Shown: positions 1 through 10,200 of the stretch, in pieces
Layout: every line of letters starts with the position of its first letter
How positions within the stretch are numbered: the stretch's first letter is position 1
Source of the DNA: Rhynchopus sp. YZ270_cl-10
Lineage: Eukaryota > Euglenozoa > Diplonemea > Diplonemida > Diplonemidae
Length of the DNA: 64,000 nucleotides
Reading direction: 5' to 3'
Assembly: GCA_964035575.1 (NCBI GenBank)
Contig: OZ037879.1
Coordinates: 248,001-312,000 of the forward strand
Program-made: the position numbers and the translations under genes
The notes under the pieces: generated by a model
What the model was told of the DNA's origin: nothing
Database searches by the model: none
The model's input: the letters and a program-made list of their open reading frames with translations, nothing else

Positions 1-371
1 AGTGTGCGCACGTGTCCAGCCTCATGTGTGTGGCTCAGCACCTCCTCCACACACACAAGCTGGCTCTCCAGAAGGTCCTGCCCGAGCACGTCCCGCCACA
101 ACACAAACACCTCTGTTCTGTTCAGCTCGTGGTCCTTGTTCGCATCGTACTTCTCCTGCAGCTCCTCCACAGACGTTGCGTTGAAGCCTGCAAACGTCTC
201 TTCGTGCTCATCAGAGTGTCCGTGCGACGCGTGTTCTCCAGTGTGTGAAGTGTGCTCCTCTGAGTGCGATGCTTCGTTCCCCACATGCTCCTCTGTGTGC
301 ACATCCTCGGCATGCACTAGCTGAGCAAGCACCACCACCAGCACTGTTGCAACCACCGATAGAGTGCGCAT
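1..371 (-). CDS. N-terminal part of a His-rich EF-hand secretory/membrane protein (ZIP-like?), runs off the window
   Basis: Reading from the ATG at 371 the frame stays open to the window edge (123 residues). It opens with a hydrophobic signal peptide of about 20 residues (VVATVLVVVLAQLVHA). A strongly His/Glu-rich stretch with many HxxxH spacings follows at residues 20-55. Next comes a canonical EF-hand loop, DANKDHELNRTE, with acidic or Asn ligands at positions 1, 3, 5, 7, 9 and 12. A His-rich luminal prodomain ahead of membrane helices is typical of ZIP (SLC39) zinc transporters, but no transmembrane part is visible here, so that name is only a suggestion. A secreted calcium-binding protein is the alternative. 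A possible splice acceptor (TTTGTCAG) lies about 70 bases before the ATG. Confidence 0.6.
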   Translation of the reverse strand, partial: MRTLSVVATVLVVVLAQLVHAEDVHTEEHVGNEASHSEEHTSHTGEHASHGHSDEHEETFAGFNATSVEELQEKYDANKDHELNRTEVFVLWRDVLGQDLLESQLVCVEEVLSHTHEAGHVRT

Positions 372-1266
372 CGTTGCGGTGCGGGTGTGTAGATGTGTAG
401 AGAAGTGCAAAAACAAAAAGATTCAAATACCTGACAAACGTGTACAGCAAAGGAGGAAGTACGGCACAAGGGATGCATGAACAATGTGGGGGAATGGGGT
501 ATGCTTTTTTTTACGTATTCAACATTCTAATATAACCTTTTGACAATGACTCTTCCAGCGAATACAACAAAGAACCGGCTGTGGGAAACGGGTACGAAAA
601 AGTAAACATGAAAGGCTGGTTTTGGTTCGCTTCATGCAAAATAAATATTGGTTCCGCCCACTAAAGTCGCCACGGGATCCACTCTGTTTCGTTGGGTATT
701 AGAGAAAGAAAACAAGAAAACAATGTACAGCTAACGACCACAATGACGCACTAAAAGCCCAATTACGGACCTCGTCGTCACAACGGCGTTCTATCTATGT
801 TGGCCATTTGAATGGCCAAGGTAACACTAAATCATACAGGCATGATACACAAGATACTACAGTAGTGGACAAGAAACTTCGCGACCAAATAATGGGATTT
901 TCCTGCAATTTTTTTGGCGACTTTTTGGTCGCCAATATTACTTGTTCTACTGTAGATCGAATGCACTGCATGCACATAAGGGGATGCTGTCCGAAGGTTC
1001 ATTCGGAAACAATAACAGGGTGGGGGGTACGTCTATTTGGGTTTTTACAACAAAAAAAACAAAAACAAAAAATGTGAATAAAGTTTCTGAGGTGAACTTA
1101 AGCCTCTCGTTGCTGAGTCGCATTGTGCGACGATAATGTGCCACTCTGTGAGCTCTTTTGAAAAAGTTTGTAAGAAACTAAACCTCATTTTCAGTTCCCT
1201 CAAGATCACTATTCAGAAAAGAGAACGGAAATGAGACAGTGTTTTTCAAGGGAATCATTTTGCATT
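372..1266. other. Intergenic region, no gene seen
   Basis: About 900 bases between the His-rich gene and the poly-Q gene. It is AT-richer than the genes and has homopolymer A runs near 1050. No open frame in it shows protein-like composition. The only notable item is a copy of the dispersed hairpin motif at 1081-1122, described separately. Confidence 0.6.
1081..1122 (-). repeat. Dispersed hairpin motif A, copy 1 (diverged)
   Basis: The plus strand reads AAGTTTCTGAGGTGAAC followed by TTAAGCCTCTCGTTGCTGAG. It matches the consensus of the family (AAGTTT, then AAGATGA, then CTAAGC-CTCTCGT-GCTTAG and GTCACC). It lies about 145 bases past the stop of the poly-Q gene on the sense strand. The stem is imperfect here. 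Confidence 0.5.
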
Positions 1267-2502
1267 TTACCTCCACCCCCTTTTTGCAGGAGAGGGTCTT
1301 CTGTGCGCTGGGGACTGTCTTGCGTTCGGCGAGACACAACGACTTGCGCTTGCTGCAGTGTTCGCCATGGCACCACGCCCTATCCGTGGTGTGTCGTCTC
1401 GGCCTCCCCTTGCCGCCCCTTCGCCCGCGTCTGTCTCAATGTCATCGTCAAACTTCAGGACAAAGGTCTTCGGCTTGCCGTCACCCCCACCACCAGAGGA
1501 GCGCCAGTGCATGCCTGTGGAAGGGTTGTCTGCAGGCTTCGCCTTCTTCCTCCCTGGGCTTGGTGTGGTTCTGTGTGGCGTGCGGTAGGTTTCGTCCTTG
1601 GCAGGCGTCATGCCTTGCTTTGCAGCAGGTGTCTGTGCTTGCGGAGGAGGGGCGTGGTCGTCACGGTGGGGCTGTTGCTGTTGTTGCTGCAGTTGTTGCT
1701 GTTGTTGTTGTTGTTGTTGTTGCTGCTGCTCCCGCCCCCTACTCAGATTGATCTCACTCTGCGAATGGAACGGGTTTTGGTAGTTCTTCTCATCCAACTG
1801 CGCCTGGTGTGGCGGGTGGATGCCTCGACCACGCGACGGCGTCTGCCGGTCCTCCTCAGGGGCGACAAAGGTGTGCGACTTCACTGTCTTGTACTGCTGC
1901 TCAAGACGACCTATCATGGAGTGGAACATGTCGTCGTCCGAGCCGCTCGGGTAGGCACTGCTCGCAAGATCCTCGCAGGGTGTGCTGTTGTGCTGGCGGG
2001 CACTCCGCTCCTTGCGGATGCTCTGTGTCGTAGCCTGCAGCTGGGCGACCTCGTTTGCAACCTGCGCTTTGATGTCCTCGAGGGCGGTCTGCGGTTTGTG
2101 CGGCGTGAAGTTCGTCGGCGTTGCTGGGATGTGTGCGTGCGCCGCCTGGGGCGGCTGCTCCTCTTGAAACCCTTGCAGCTTCGAAAGCAGCTCCGCAAGA
2201 CCTGTGTCTGCTGCCTGCAGCAAGGTCTGCATGCTGACGGCGTCCAACGGCGTTTGGCAACGTATCGCCTCGCTAGCCGCCTTGATGCACAACCCCAACA
2301 TCGCCCTCGCCACTTCACAGCTGGAGTGCAACTCCCCCGGACCAGCCACAGAGACAGAACTGACCATCGGGGTGGATGGCGCCTGGTACGGCGTGTGGAG
2401 AAGGCGTGCCGGTGTCGAAGGGATCCTCGACGGAGTGGCCGCAGCAGAAGCAGGTGGTGCTGGGGAGCGCCACAGCATCGAGGTGGCGTCTGTCTGTGGC
2501 AT
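1267..2502 (-). CDS. Poly-glutamine low-complexity protein of unknown function
   Basis: A 411-residue protein. I chose the ATG at 2502 (MPQTDATSMLW) because a splice-acceptor-like site (ATAAACCTCAG) lies 48 bases upstream. The frame is open further upstream to an ATG-like start near 2601, but that would be cut off by the acceptor. The N-terminal third is Ala/Pro/Ser-rich. The middle (about residues 60-200) is predicted helical with LLQAADTGLAELLSKLQGF-type segments. A glutamine tract of about 20 residues, encoded by mixed CAA/CAG codons, sits near residue 260. The C-terminus is rich in Pro, Gly and Arg with several SPA/SPN motifs that could be phosphorylation sites. A short FVLKFDDD segment precedes the tail. 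No known domain is recognised. Codon-level variety in the Q tract argues that the tract is selected rather than a simple microsatellite slip. Confidence 0.7.
   Translation of the reverse strand: MPQTDATSMLWRSPAPPASAAATPSRIPSTPARLLHTPYQAPSTPMVSSVSVAGPGELHSSCEVARAMLGLCIKAASEAIRCQTPLDAVSMQTLLQAADTGLAELLSKLQGFQEEQPPQAAHAHIPATPTNFTPHKPQTALEDIKAQVANEVAQLQATTQSIRKERSARQHNSTPCEDLASSAYPSGSDDDMFHSMIGRLEQQYKTVKSHTFVAPEEDRQTPSRGRGIHPPHQAQLDEKNYQNPFHSQSEINLSRGREQQQQQQQQQQQQLQQQQQQPHRDDHAPPPQAQTPAAKQGMTPAKDETYRTPHRTTPSPGRKKAKPADNPSTGMHWRSSGGGGDGKPKTFVLKFDDDIETDAGEGAARGGRDDTPRIGRGAMANTAASASRCVSPNARQSPAHRRPSPAKRGWR
1676..1728 (-). repeat. CAG/CAA microsatellite coding poly-Gln
   Basis: Interrupted (CAR)n tract inside the poly-Q gene, seen on the plus strand as TTG/CTG triplets. 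Confidence 0.85.
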
Positions 2503-2895
2503 AGTTTGCTTGGTGCGTGTCGTGCACACCAGGGGGTGTGTGTGGTGTGCCTGAGGTTTATGGGGTAAACAGGGAAGGGGAAATACTGGGTGAGAAGACA
2601 ATATGTATTAAAACACGAGGTATTGAGAGATCTGGTTGTTGGCATATGCATAGGGATAGAGAGAGGGCTGAATATTTTCTCAGGTTTTTCGGGGCAAGAA
2701 GAAAAACTTGAAAGTTTAAAAATGCCATCTCACACATCGGAAGAACAACAACCACAATGATCGGTACGAAACTAGTCAACAGAGTTAGGAGTTAGCAGGT
2801 GGTTGCGATGTCACATCGGTTTGCACCAATCTCACAACGTCTCTGTCTCTGAACAGGGGTGTCTTTTGCATCTTATATTTTAGATCCTGCTGGGA
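2503..2895. other. Intergenic region, no gene seen
   Basis: About 390 bases between the poly-Q gene start and the WD40 gene stop. It carries the probable splice acceptor for the poly-Q gene at 2551-2552 (sense AG). I see no other gene or repeat in it. Confidence 0.5.
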
Positions 2896-4002
2896 TCATG
2901 ACGACAGCTGCGAGATGTCGACCACCTCCACGCACCCTTCCCCTCCGTGCAGCAGCACACCCCCACATCTGCTGAGTGCAATCCCGTAGCCATTTGCGTC
3001 AGGGCATTCACGGTGCAGCAACAGCTTCGCTGTCGAGATGGACCACACGCGCAACGTCAGGATCGAGTAGACACCCACGCTGTAGTTCGACATAGCAACG
3101 TCACTCCACTTCTCGTCGCTTCCTTCAGTGAGGTTCTCGAACACACAGTCGCCTGTTGCCACGTCCCAGACGCCAACACCGGAGTCGCCACAAGCTGCAA
3201 CGAAACGCTGGTTCGGCGACAATGCCACGTACGCAACGTGAAACGGACAGTCGACAGTAAACACCTGCACACCGGTCGTGTAGTCCCAGATGGTGAGTCT
3301 GGTTTCGTTGCTCCCAAACATCGCCACCCTGTTGCCTGCCACGACCATCACGTATTCGCATCCAACGATGCTGTCATAGCGTTGCCCGCAGCCGGTCTTG
3401 ATGTCCCACACCTGCAGGCCTCTCTCGCTACAGCACGACAACAGCTTTCTTCCGCAGGGAGACCATGCGGTGGCCCTCTCGGTCTGACGGCCTTGCCTTG
3501 CAGTTCCGAAGGAGTATTTCAAGGCACCGGTCTTCACATGGTGAACCTCGTCGCACTGAGTTTCCACGTTGACTGAAGAGATCCACTCACCACACAGAGA
3601 GAACGCTGGGGATGTGGTGAACTTGGCAGGGAAGCTGCACAGGGTTTCATGTGTTGCCGTGTCGAAGACGCGGACGCCTTCGCTCACGCACATCACAGCA
3701 AGGTGCCTATTGCAGGGGGAGAGTGTCAGAACGTGCACAGCATCGTCCTCTATTGGTATCTTCCCAAAGGCAATGGCGCCGGTGCAGTACAGCTCAACGG
3801 CACATCCCTCATCGATCACCGTGTCGCAGATGCGCAAGTCGTCGTCGCCTATGTCGCCACCCCCCCTCATCCGCACACCAACAAGCCGAGCACGTGGCAC
3901 GCCAAACTCAGCAAGAAGCTTCCCCTTCACCTGCGCAAGGGTGTCGCTCCCATCCACTTCTATCACACAGCTTGCAGACTCGAAGTGCCCTGTAATGTCC
4001 AT
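2896..4002 (-). CDS. WD40-repeat beta-propeller protein with ubiquitin-like N-terminus
   Basis: A 368-residue protein starting MDITGHFESASCVIEVDGSD at 4002. An acceptor-like CACCGCACAG lies about 15 bases upstream. The open frame extends a further 118 codons upstream, but that part is low-complexity and reads through the acceptor, so I exclude it. Residues 1-70 look like a ubiquitin-like beta-grasp module (IEVDGSDTLAQVKGKLLAEF). The rest is a WD40 propeller with about six blades, seen from recurring patterns such as LTLSPCNRHLAVM...VRVFDTAT, AWSPCGRKLLS...LQVWDIKT, LTIWDYTTG and VGVWDVATGD. The neighbouring LRR gene at 14.5-15.9 kb has a comparable N-terminal module. No partner or process can be assigned, since WD40 propellers are generic scaffolds. 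Confidence 0.8.
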   Translation of the reverse strand: MDITGHFESASCVIEVDGSDTLAQVKGKLLAEFGVPRARLVGVRMRGGGDIGDDDLRICDTVIDEGCAVELYCTGAIAFGKIPIEDDAVHVLTLSPCNRHLAVMCVSEGVRVFDTATHETLCSFPAKFTTSPAFSLCGEWISSVNVETQCDEVHHVKTGALKYSFGTARQGRQTERATAWSPCGRKLLSCCSERGLQVWDIKTGCGQRYDSIVGCEYVMVVAGNRVAMFGSNETRLTIWDYTTGVQVFTVDCPFHVAYVALSPNQRFVAACGDSGVGVWDVATGDCVFENLTEGSDEKWSDVAMSNYSVGVYSILTLRVWSISTAKLLLHRECPDANGYGIALSRCGGVLLHGGEGCVEVVDISQLSS

Positions 4003-4200
4003 AGTCAACAAATGCTCTGTGCGGTGTGGTGTGAAACGGGGGTCAGGAATATCATTCAAAATAGCTGGGGAGACAGAGGAATGACCAACAAGGACAACAC
4101 ACCCGGCGTGGAAAAGGAAGCCCTCGTGTGGGGCTTTTGTGCACCAGTTGCACAGGGGAAGTCTATATGAATAAAATATGGTAAAAATGAACGATACGCT

Positions 4201-4246
4201 TGGTAAGATGCTCCTAAGCCTCGCGTGCTTAGTCACCACCACCTTC
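4201..4246 (-). repeat. Dispersed hairpin motif A, copy 2
   Basis: Plus strand AAGATGCTCCTAAGC, then CTCGCGT, then GCTTAGTCACCACC. CTAAGC and GCTTAG form a perfect 6-bp stem around a 7-base loop. Confidence 0.6.
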
Positions 4247-4480
4247 AAGATATGCAGGAGGCAAAACAGTCTTGACACAGACACAGACACGCAGAGGGAA
4301 AGAGAGAAAGAGGGGGGGGGTCGTGCATCAGATTGGTCACGATGTGCATGTACCAAAGTCTGTTGTCACCAAAAAAAAGACGCCTGCTATTTTAAAAGCA
4401 AGATGATATTTTGAGAAAATCGCCCTTTTTGGTTTGTCACACAAAAAAAAATGTTGAAAGATGACATCTTAAGAAAAGAA

Positions 4481-4571
4481 AACTTTATAAGATGATCCCA
4501 AGCCTCACGTGCTTAGTCACCTTTAAAAAAATTTGACTGGAAATACAAAGCCCTCTCTTTGACAGTGTACC
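4481..4571 (-). repeat. Dispersed motif A (copy 3) followed closely by motif B (copy 1)
   Basis: Motif A (AACTTTATAAGATGATCCC, then AAGCCTCACGTGCTTAGTCA) spans 4481-4523. Motif B (GGAAATACAAAGCCCTCTC, then TTTGACAGTGTACC) follows at 4533-4571. The pair sits just past the stop of the SLC10A7-like gene on the sense strand. This compact A-B pair is the clearest in the window and suggests the two motifs are parts of one element. Confidence 0.6.
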
Positions 4572-4652
4572 AAAACAAAAACAAAATGGAAGCACCCCCG
4601 GCCCTGTCCAAAAACCAGGATTGCTCCCCCCCCCCCCCCTTCCCCCCCAAAC

Positions 4653-5831
4653 CTACATGGTATAGGACCCTGCACTGCGGGCACTGTTGCGCATACGACG
4701 AATCGAGGCAATCGCACCGTGCTCTGAGAGCGGCGAGGTGCCACGCCTTGCGAGGGGGCGGTACACGTCTTCGTCGGAGCCGGACTCATCCTCATCCTCA
4801 TCGTCCTCTTCGCCCCAGTCCATGGGAAGGCCGCCTTCGTGCTGTGCTACGTAGTGTCGGATATGTGGTGCTACTGCCGCTGCAAACGCCATCTGTACAC
4901 TATGGTATGCCACGACCGGCAGTGTCAACACCCCACTGTTTGCAGAAATGATCGCAAGAATCGCAATCGCCATTCCCTCCGTCTTCTGCGACCCTACGAA
5001 CATCAGGGTAACCCGCCTCTTCAAACTCATCCCAAAGCATGCTGTGTACAGATACCCCCCGAAGAACGCAGCAATGTGCACACATGCCACCCACGCTACC
5101 ATCGTCGCGACCGATGCGGCACTCATTTGGTGCGCCCCGGAGGCAAACCCTTCGCAGAAGATGTAGTACAAGATCGTTGCGAGAACGATGTTGAAGAAGT
5201 ATCGGGCGGCCTTTTGCATGCGGTAGAGCTCCTTTTCTCCGGTTCGTCGTATGGTGTGCTGCAGCATGGCACCCATTACTAAAGGGACGATTAACTGTAG
5301 GATCAACTTTGTAACTTTCTGCCCCATACTCCGAGAAGAAGAGTGCATCGTGTAGTGTGCAGTGATCGGGGCAACGATAGGTCCAAGGATGTTCCCCAAC
5401 GCCGCGTTGCATACCGCAACGGATTCATCCCCTCCCCCCTGCCGAGCAAACATCACGCAAGTAAACCCGGTCGTAGGCATGCACAACGTTGCCATCACAC
5501 CCATCGCAAAGTCTGGCGACAAAATCCCCATTGACACCTCCCAACCCCACTGATACACCACCACATAATACACAACAGGCAGCACAATCAGGCTGTACAG
5601 CTGGCAAACAATATGAAAATTTAAGGCAAAGGTTCCCTCCCAAAGCTGTTCTAGTGGAACAGTCGCACCGATCACCAAAAACACAAGAACAATGAGGGTC
5701 GGCACCACGGTGTCGTACTGCAGCACGCCCCCTTTCGCACCCAACCCAGGGTTTACCAGGGCAAGACCTGCAGTAGTCGCGACCATAAGAAGCGGCCACT
5801 GCTGGCGTGCGAAGGAACGACACGACGGCAT
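4653..5831 (-). CDS. SLC10A7-like (SBF-like) membrane transporter
   Basis: A 392-residue multi-pass membrane protein. The ATG at 5831 (MPSCRSFARQQW) is preferred because a strong acceptor (CCCTCTTTCCGCAG) lies about 26 bases upstream. It shows about ten hydrophobic helices from residue 15 to 340. Conserved family-like stretches include the VPTLIVLVFLVIGATVP segment, the MATLCMPTTGFTC segment and SQKTEGMAIAILAI near the end. These match the SBF-like family of SLC10A7 proteins rather than classical bile-acid carriers. In animals and yeast this family acts in Golgi/ER calcium and glycosylation balance, and transport of bile acids is not shown. The C-terminal 50 residues are an acidic cytosolic tail (DWGEEDDEDEDESGSDEDV) followed by a Ser/Arg-rich end, longer than in human SLC10A7. 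Substrate here is unknown. Confidence 0.82.
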   Translation of the reverse strand: MPSCRSFARQQWPLLMVATTAGLALVNPGLGAKGGVLQYDTVVPTLIVLVFLVIGATVPLEQLWEGTFALNFHIVCQLYSLIVLPVVYYVVVYQWGWEVSMGILSPDFAMGVMATLCMPTTGFTCVMFARQGGGDESVAVCNAALGNILGPIVAPITAHYTMHSSSRSMGQKVTKLILQLIVPLVMGAMLQHTIRRTGEKELYRMQKAARYFFNIVLATILYYIFCEGFASGAHQMSAASVATMVAWVACVHIAAFFGGYLYTACFGMSLKRRVTLMFVGSQKTEGMAIAILAIISANSGVLTLPVVAYHSVQMAFAAAVAPHIRHYVAQHEGGLPMDWGEEDDEDEDESGSDEDVYRPLARRGTSPLSEHGAIASIRRMRNSARSAGSYTM

Positions 5832-5963
5832 TATGAGTATTGCTCTTTTTTGACCTGCGGAAAGAGGGTACATTTTAAATTTGCATTTTTTTCCGAAAGA
5901 AAAAAAACCCCCCCCACTCCCCGACCCTCTGCATATTCTAAACGCTTCTAGCAGCAGTGTCTC

Positions 5964-7023
5964 TCACCTCTCACCTCTTACCTCTGACCTCCCCAACGCA
6001 GTGGCGACTGCCCGGATTGTATTAGGGGTGGTCTGACAGCACCCCCCCAGGGCATGCACACCACTTTGCTTCCATTCCACACATTTTGCAGCGAATTCTG
6101 TGTCATCAAGACCCGTGCCTGCTACCCAGTCGCCTAGTGAAGGGTCCCAGGTCTGTCCTGTATTGGGGTAGCAGACGACGAGAATGTTTCTGTTGGAGGT
6201 GGCGACTGCCTGCAGCACTGTGGAGACTGCGGCTGAGGTGACGTCTGGGTTGAGGCAGTTGACGCCGACGGCGGTGATGGCGTGGCTCTCATCGAAGCGG
6301 AGAAGCAGTGCAATCACCGCAGATAACGCCTCGCCGCTTACCAGGGTGTCCCCACCACTGCATGTAAACGACACCCACGCAGGGGCATATGGTGCGACCC
6401 CAGGAGCACCCTGCAGCACTGCTACAATGACTGCAGCTTCTCGCGCACATCCTATCGTCTCAAATGCAAGACAGTCTGCTCCAGCATCGCTGTAAAAGAT
6501 AAAAATGAGCACAATGATGCAAAAAAAACCCATACCTCAAGATGCGTGCCTTCTCTTGGTGATAGGAGAACAACGTTGCGTCCACCTCTTCGTTGTTTTT
6601 GTATGTTGGGTTGTACTCGCTTCCGTCTGCGTAGGTTGCAGCAAGCGGCCCGATGGACCCTGCAACACAGCGTGCCCCTGCGGACTGTGCGAAGGTGACA
6701 CTCTTTTTCAGACATTCCTCGTAGTTGTCGAGGTGTGCGCGGCTTGCTTGGTACGATGCCGTGATTGCGACATCGGCTCCTGCCCTGCAAAATGCGGCAT
6801 GCACCGTCCGCAGCTCATCCCCCAACACCAACCCCTCTGCCGTCCACAGCACCCTATCCAAGCCCCTCCCCAGTACACCTTCCAACTCCCTCGCTAGACC
6901 CCCATCCAAAATGACCACACCTTCTTCTTCAGCGATACAGCGAAGACGGTCTGGAACAGAATCGCGTGGTGCGCCAGACAGCCCACCACGCAGTGACTTC
7001 GCTTGTTCAAATATGGCGAGCAT
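5964..7023 (-). CDS. Homocysteine S-methyltransferase, two exons
   Basis: Exon 1 is 7023-6536 and exon 2 is 6489-5964, joined through a 46-bp intron, giving 337 residues. The join restores one continuous frame: EKARIL then Ser (codon split AG/C) then DAGADCLAFETIGCA. The family is the Hcy-binding (pfam S-methyl_trans) fold. EGVVILDGGLARELE matches the N-terminal barrel motif (usually DGGxxTxLE), SIGPLAATYADGSEY is the SxGPxGA-like motif, and the zinc-binding cysteines are in GVNC and GGCCQTTP. It transfers a methyl group to homocysteine from S-methylmethionine or S-adenosylmethionine to make methionine; it lacks cobalamin domains, so it is of the short MmuM/Mht1 type. An acceptor (TTGCATCCCCCCCAG) lies 4 bases before the ATG. 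The length fits the family. Confidence 0.9.
6490..6535 (-). other. 46-bp spliceosomal intron in the homocysteine methyltransferase gene
   Basis: Sense strand: TTGAG/GTATGG at the donor and TCTTTTACAG/CGATG at the acceptor. It is phase 2. Without removal exon 1 runs into a stop; with it the two halves of one enzyme are in frame. Confidence 0.88.
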
Positions 7024-7243
7024 TAGGCTGGGGGGGATGCAATTTAAGGAGGAAAGGGAAGTTGGAGAGAGAAAAAAATTGGAGTCTTTTGTTAAAGTGT
7101 AAATAAGAGCGAAAAAAGGGCAAAAAGGGCAATCTGCGGAGGCAGATAAAAACCCCTGGGGGGAAAGAGCACAGACTGTGGCCCACTACACCGTCACAAC
7201 CTTAAAAAATACTGAAAAAAACGAGAGAGAGAAAATGGTTAGG

Positions 7244-10200
7244 TTAGACGATGCGAAGGCCGTCTGGTATCTCGTTGGCTTTGTACCCTGCGACCTCTAA
7301 CAAGCGGAGGAGCATCGTGCGGGACATGATGTTGCGTTTGCGGAGGGTTTTGAAGGTGCGCACCTGCGACCCACCTGCCACTGCCGCCACTGCTGCCATC
7401 TGCGCCTCCCTTGCCACAGACACAGCCTCAACACCCTCCTCCTGCACCACCACATCTCCTTCCACCTTGTCCTCCTTCTCAGGTTTCTTGTCCTCAAAAG
7501 GCTTGTCGGAAGGCTTCTCCTTCTCCTTCTCCTTCTCATCACGCAGTGCCGGGCTGAGCAAACCACGCAATGCGACGGAGACACCACGCTTCTGTACTGT
7601 CAGCGGCGGGCACGTTGCAGCAGCCTTGAGAAGCTCCTCGATGACGTCAGGGAGTTTGTGTGCAACGAGGTATTCGCTTGTTGTGCATTTGAGTGTTGGT
7701 TTGGGGGGTGCGGGCCAGTTGGGGTAGAGCAGGCGGAAGGCGTGCAGGAGGTGGGTCTGGGAGAGCCCGAGGAGGGCTAGGCCAGCGCAGAGGCCTTGTA
7801 TGGTTTTTACTGGGGTGTGATGCAGGGTGTTGTGGCGGTGTATGTTCGCACCGCCAAGCCCGCAGCGTGTGTGCACGCAGTCTGCAAGGATGAAGAGGTT
7901 TGCTTCAGTGTCGGTCTCCACATCGGATCGAAGCCGTCCCTGCGCCCCTTCGGTGTGCATCTCATCGAGAATGCGGCCACCGTGCTGTATGTTCACCTGC
8001 TGTGCGCAGTGCGTCCCTGCAACGAGAACGACGTTGCGTGGCTTCTTCTCTGCCTGGTATCCCTCGGAGACAATGTCGATCACATCCGACTCATCAGGCG
8101 TCGCCTCCAGCAAATTCAACAGCGCAGCATGCCCTGCAGCAATATCTCTTTGGTTCACCTCCTTGTCTTTTCTGGGCTCATTTGTGTTGTTCAGTGAGAA
8201 CATCGAACGGAGACGGGCACGCTGCTTCTGCACACCTGAAGAGGCTACGTTGATGCTGTCAATCGCACCCGCCATCCTTCGTTGCTGCCGACTCCGCTTC
8301 TGTGCTGTGATGATGTGCTCTGCGAGCTGGGGGTCATGTGTGTGCACCCGGACCGCCACTTCAACGTCCTCGTACACAGCTTTCGCATCCCCAGATCCTC
8401 CCTCGGCACGCCGAAAGCCAAACTGCATGGCAACTGCAAGCGCCAAATGGTAAGGTGTCTCGCACCCCGCAATGATTGCCCGCCATTCTTCCAGTGTCGG
8501 GCCGGATGATGATTCTTGTTGTTCCTCCCGGTGGGATGCCTCAAAAATGTCACCTTTTTTCGAAAAATCGTTCTGTCTCGGTGGCTGCAACCCTTTCATC
8601 GCTTCCTGAACCGTTGCAGCATGCTCTGCAAAATGGTGTCCTTTCCCAAGAGGGAACTTCACGTATTGTGCCTCAAATTTGCTGTACGTTTTGTTTGTCT
8701 TGGTGGTGGTGTCAAAGAATCGCCATAACGCCTGCAGTTCTGTACTCTGTTTCGTTGGCGGTGGTGCGGTCGCTGTGGTCCCCCCGGGGAGCGTGCAGGG
8801 AAAGGATTTTGCCTCTTCCTCCTCAACCTTGGCAAGGCGTTTCAAGGCGTCGTGGAAGGTGAGCTCCACTGCATCAATATTGTCCTGGAGCCAGCCCTTC
8901 TCACCGCCGTGGTTGGCACCCCCTTCCATCATAAAGGCCTCCCCCCCGCACAGTGTGCTCTTCACAATGTGTACACGGTGTAGTGCTTCGTATGTTTCTA
9001 ATAGGGTTGTCGCCATGTGTACGTCAGACACTCCTTTATCTGGTTCTGTGGGTTTTTGTTTTTGCTTTTTTGCTTCAAAAAGGGTTCCCGGGAGGACCTG
9101 CAAGCTTTTGCGCGGGGCTGGTTGGTGCTGTGGTTTCTGTGTTTTCTGAGCTTGCTGTTCAACGGATCTTGCAAACACCCGTCTCTTTGTTTCCCTCAAA
9201 GATTCTAAATGATAGAGTAAGCTTTGTCGGACTTCTGGTGTGACGTAGTTTACCGCTAATGAGTCGTTCTCCTTTTTGAGGATCCCATAGTGTTTTGCCC
9301 AGGTCCGGGTGTGGACGGAACAGTACACTTTGCAGAGGCATTCGTGTTGATGCAGTGCGTTGGCCAGATGCACGCAGTCCTCTGTTAGCAATGAGGTGGT
9401 TCCGTAGGTAGAGAGGTCCAGGTGGTGCAGGATGGGGGCAAAGCACATTACGTTCCTTACAATGTATGAGACCACGGAGGGGAGGAGGAGAGCGGAGTTC
9501 ATGAAGAGATGGGTGCAGTGCATGAGGCATGCAAAGGGGAGGTGCACCTGTTGGAGTGGGTTGTGCGCGAGGCTTAGTCGGCGGAGTGATGCAAATGAAA
9601 TCTCTGCTGGCACAGCACGCCCGGCAGTGCGTTGACGGTCTGCAGCTGCCTTCTGTCTTCCCGATTCTGCAAAGTGCTGTCCTTGCGTTGGTAGGCGCAT
9701 TGCCTCCGCAAAGTCGCGCACAACGTCATCGAAATGCACCTCCCGACACTCCACATCCTCCAGCAGCAAGGTCTCCATCTGCCCCCTCCCCCTTTTCTCT
9801 TTATCTACCTCAATAAACTCGACCACCTCAAACAACCCTGACTCCTTGAGAATATGCTCAACACCCGAACACCGTAGAGGGTTGTGACTCAAATCTAGAT
9901 ACCGTACGCGGGTTCTGCTGAGGTTGTGTCTGTCGTCTTCGGTGCCGAGAAGAGAGATCAGATCGGCTTCGTTGAGAAGGCCCGCAGAAGGTGCTACCTG
10001 TTGGACAAAGAGGTCGCGTGGAATGGTAAATGAAGGGATTGTGTTTTCCGTGAGCCCGCAGCTCCGCATTTCAAGCCGTTCCAAAGAATGACACCCCGCC
10101 GCAACAGTGCGTAACACGGCGCAAGCGTATTCTTCGTCTCTCGTGTCTTTGCTTCCGTTATTCTGTTCTAACAGAATTTCACTTAAATTCAGCTCTTTTA

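Larger units (their letters stand above)
4003..4652. other. Intergenic region with two motif-A copies and one motif-B copy
   Basis: No gene seen. It holds CA-rich and G-rich simple sequence around 4275-4320 and poly-A runs. It also has two motif-A copies (4201-4246 and 4481-4523) and one motif-B copy (4533-4571). Confidence 0.6.

Noticed and set aside
1231-2568. 445-codon plus-strand frame opposite the poly-Q gene
   Set aside because: It is the antisense shadow of the poly-Q gene: its leucine run is the complement of the CAG tract and it has no protein-like composition of its own.
4201-4571. Motif A as a box C/D snoRNA
   Set aside because: Some copies contain ATGATGA-like sequence, but there is no consistent D box (CTGA) or terminal stem across copies.
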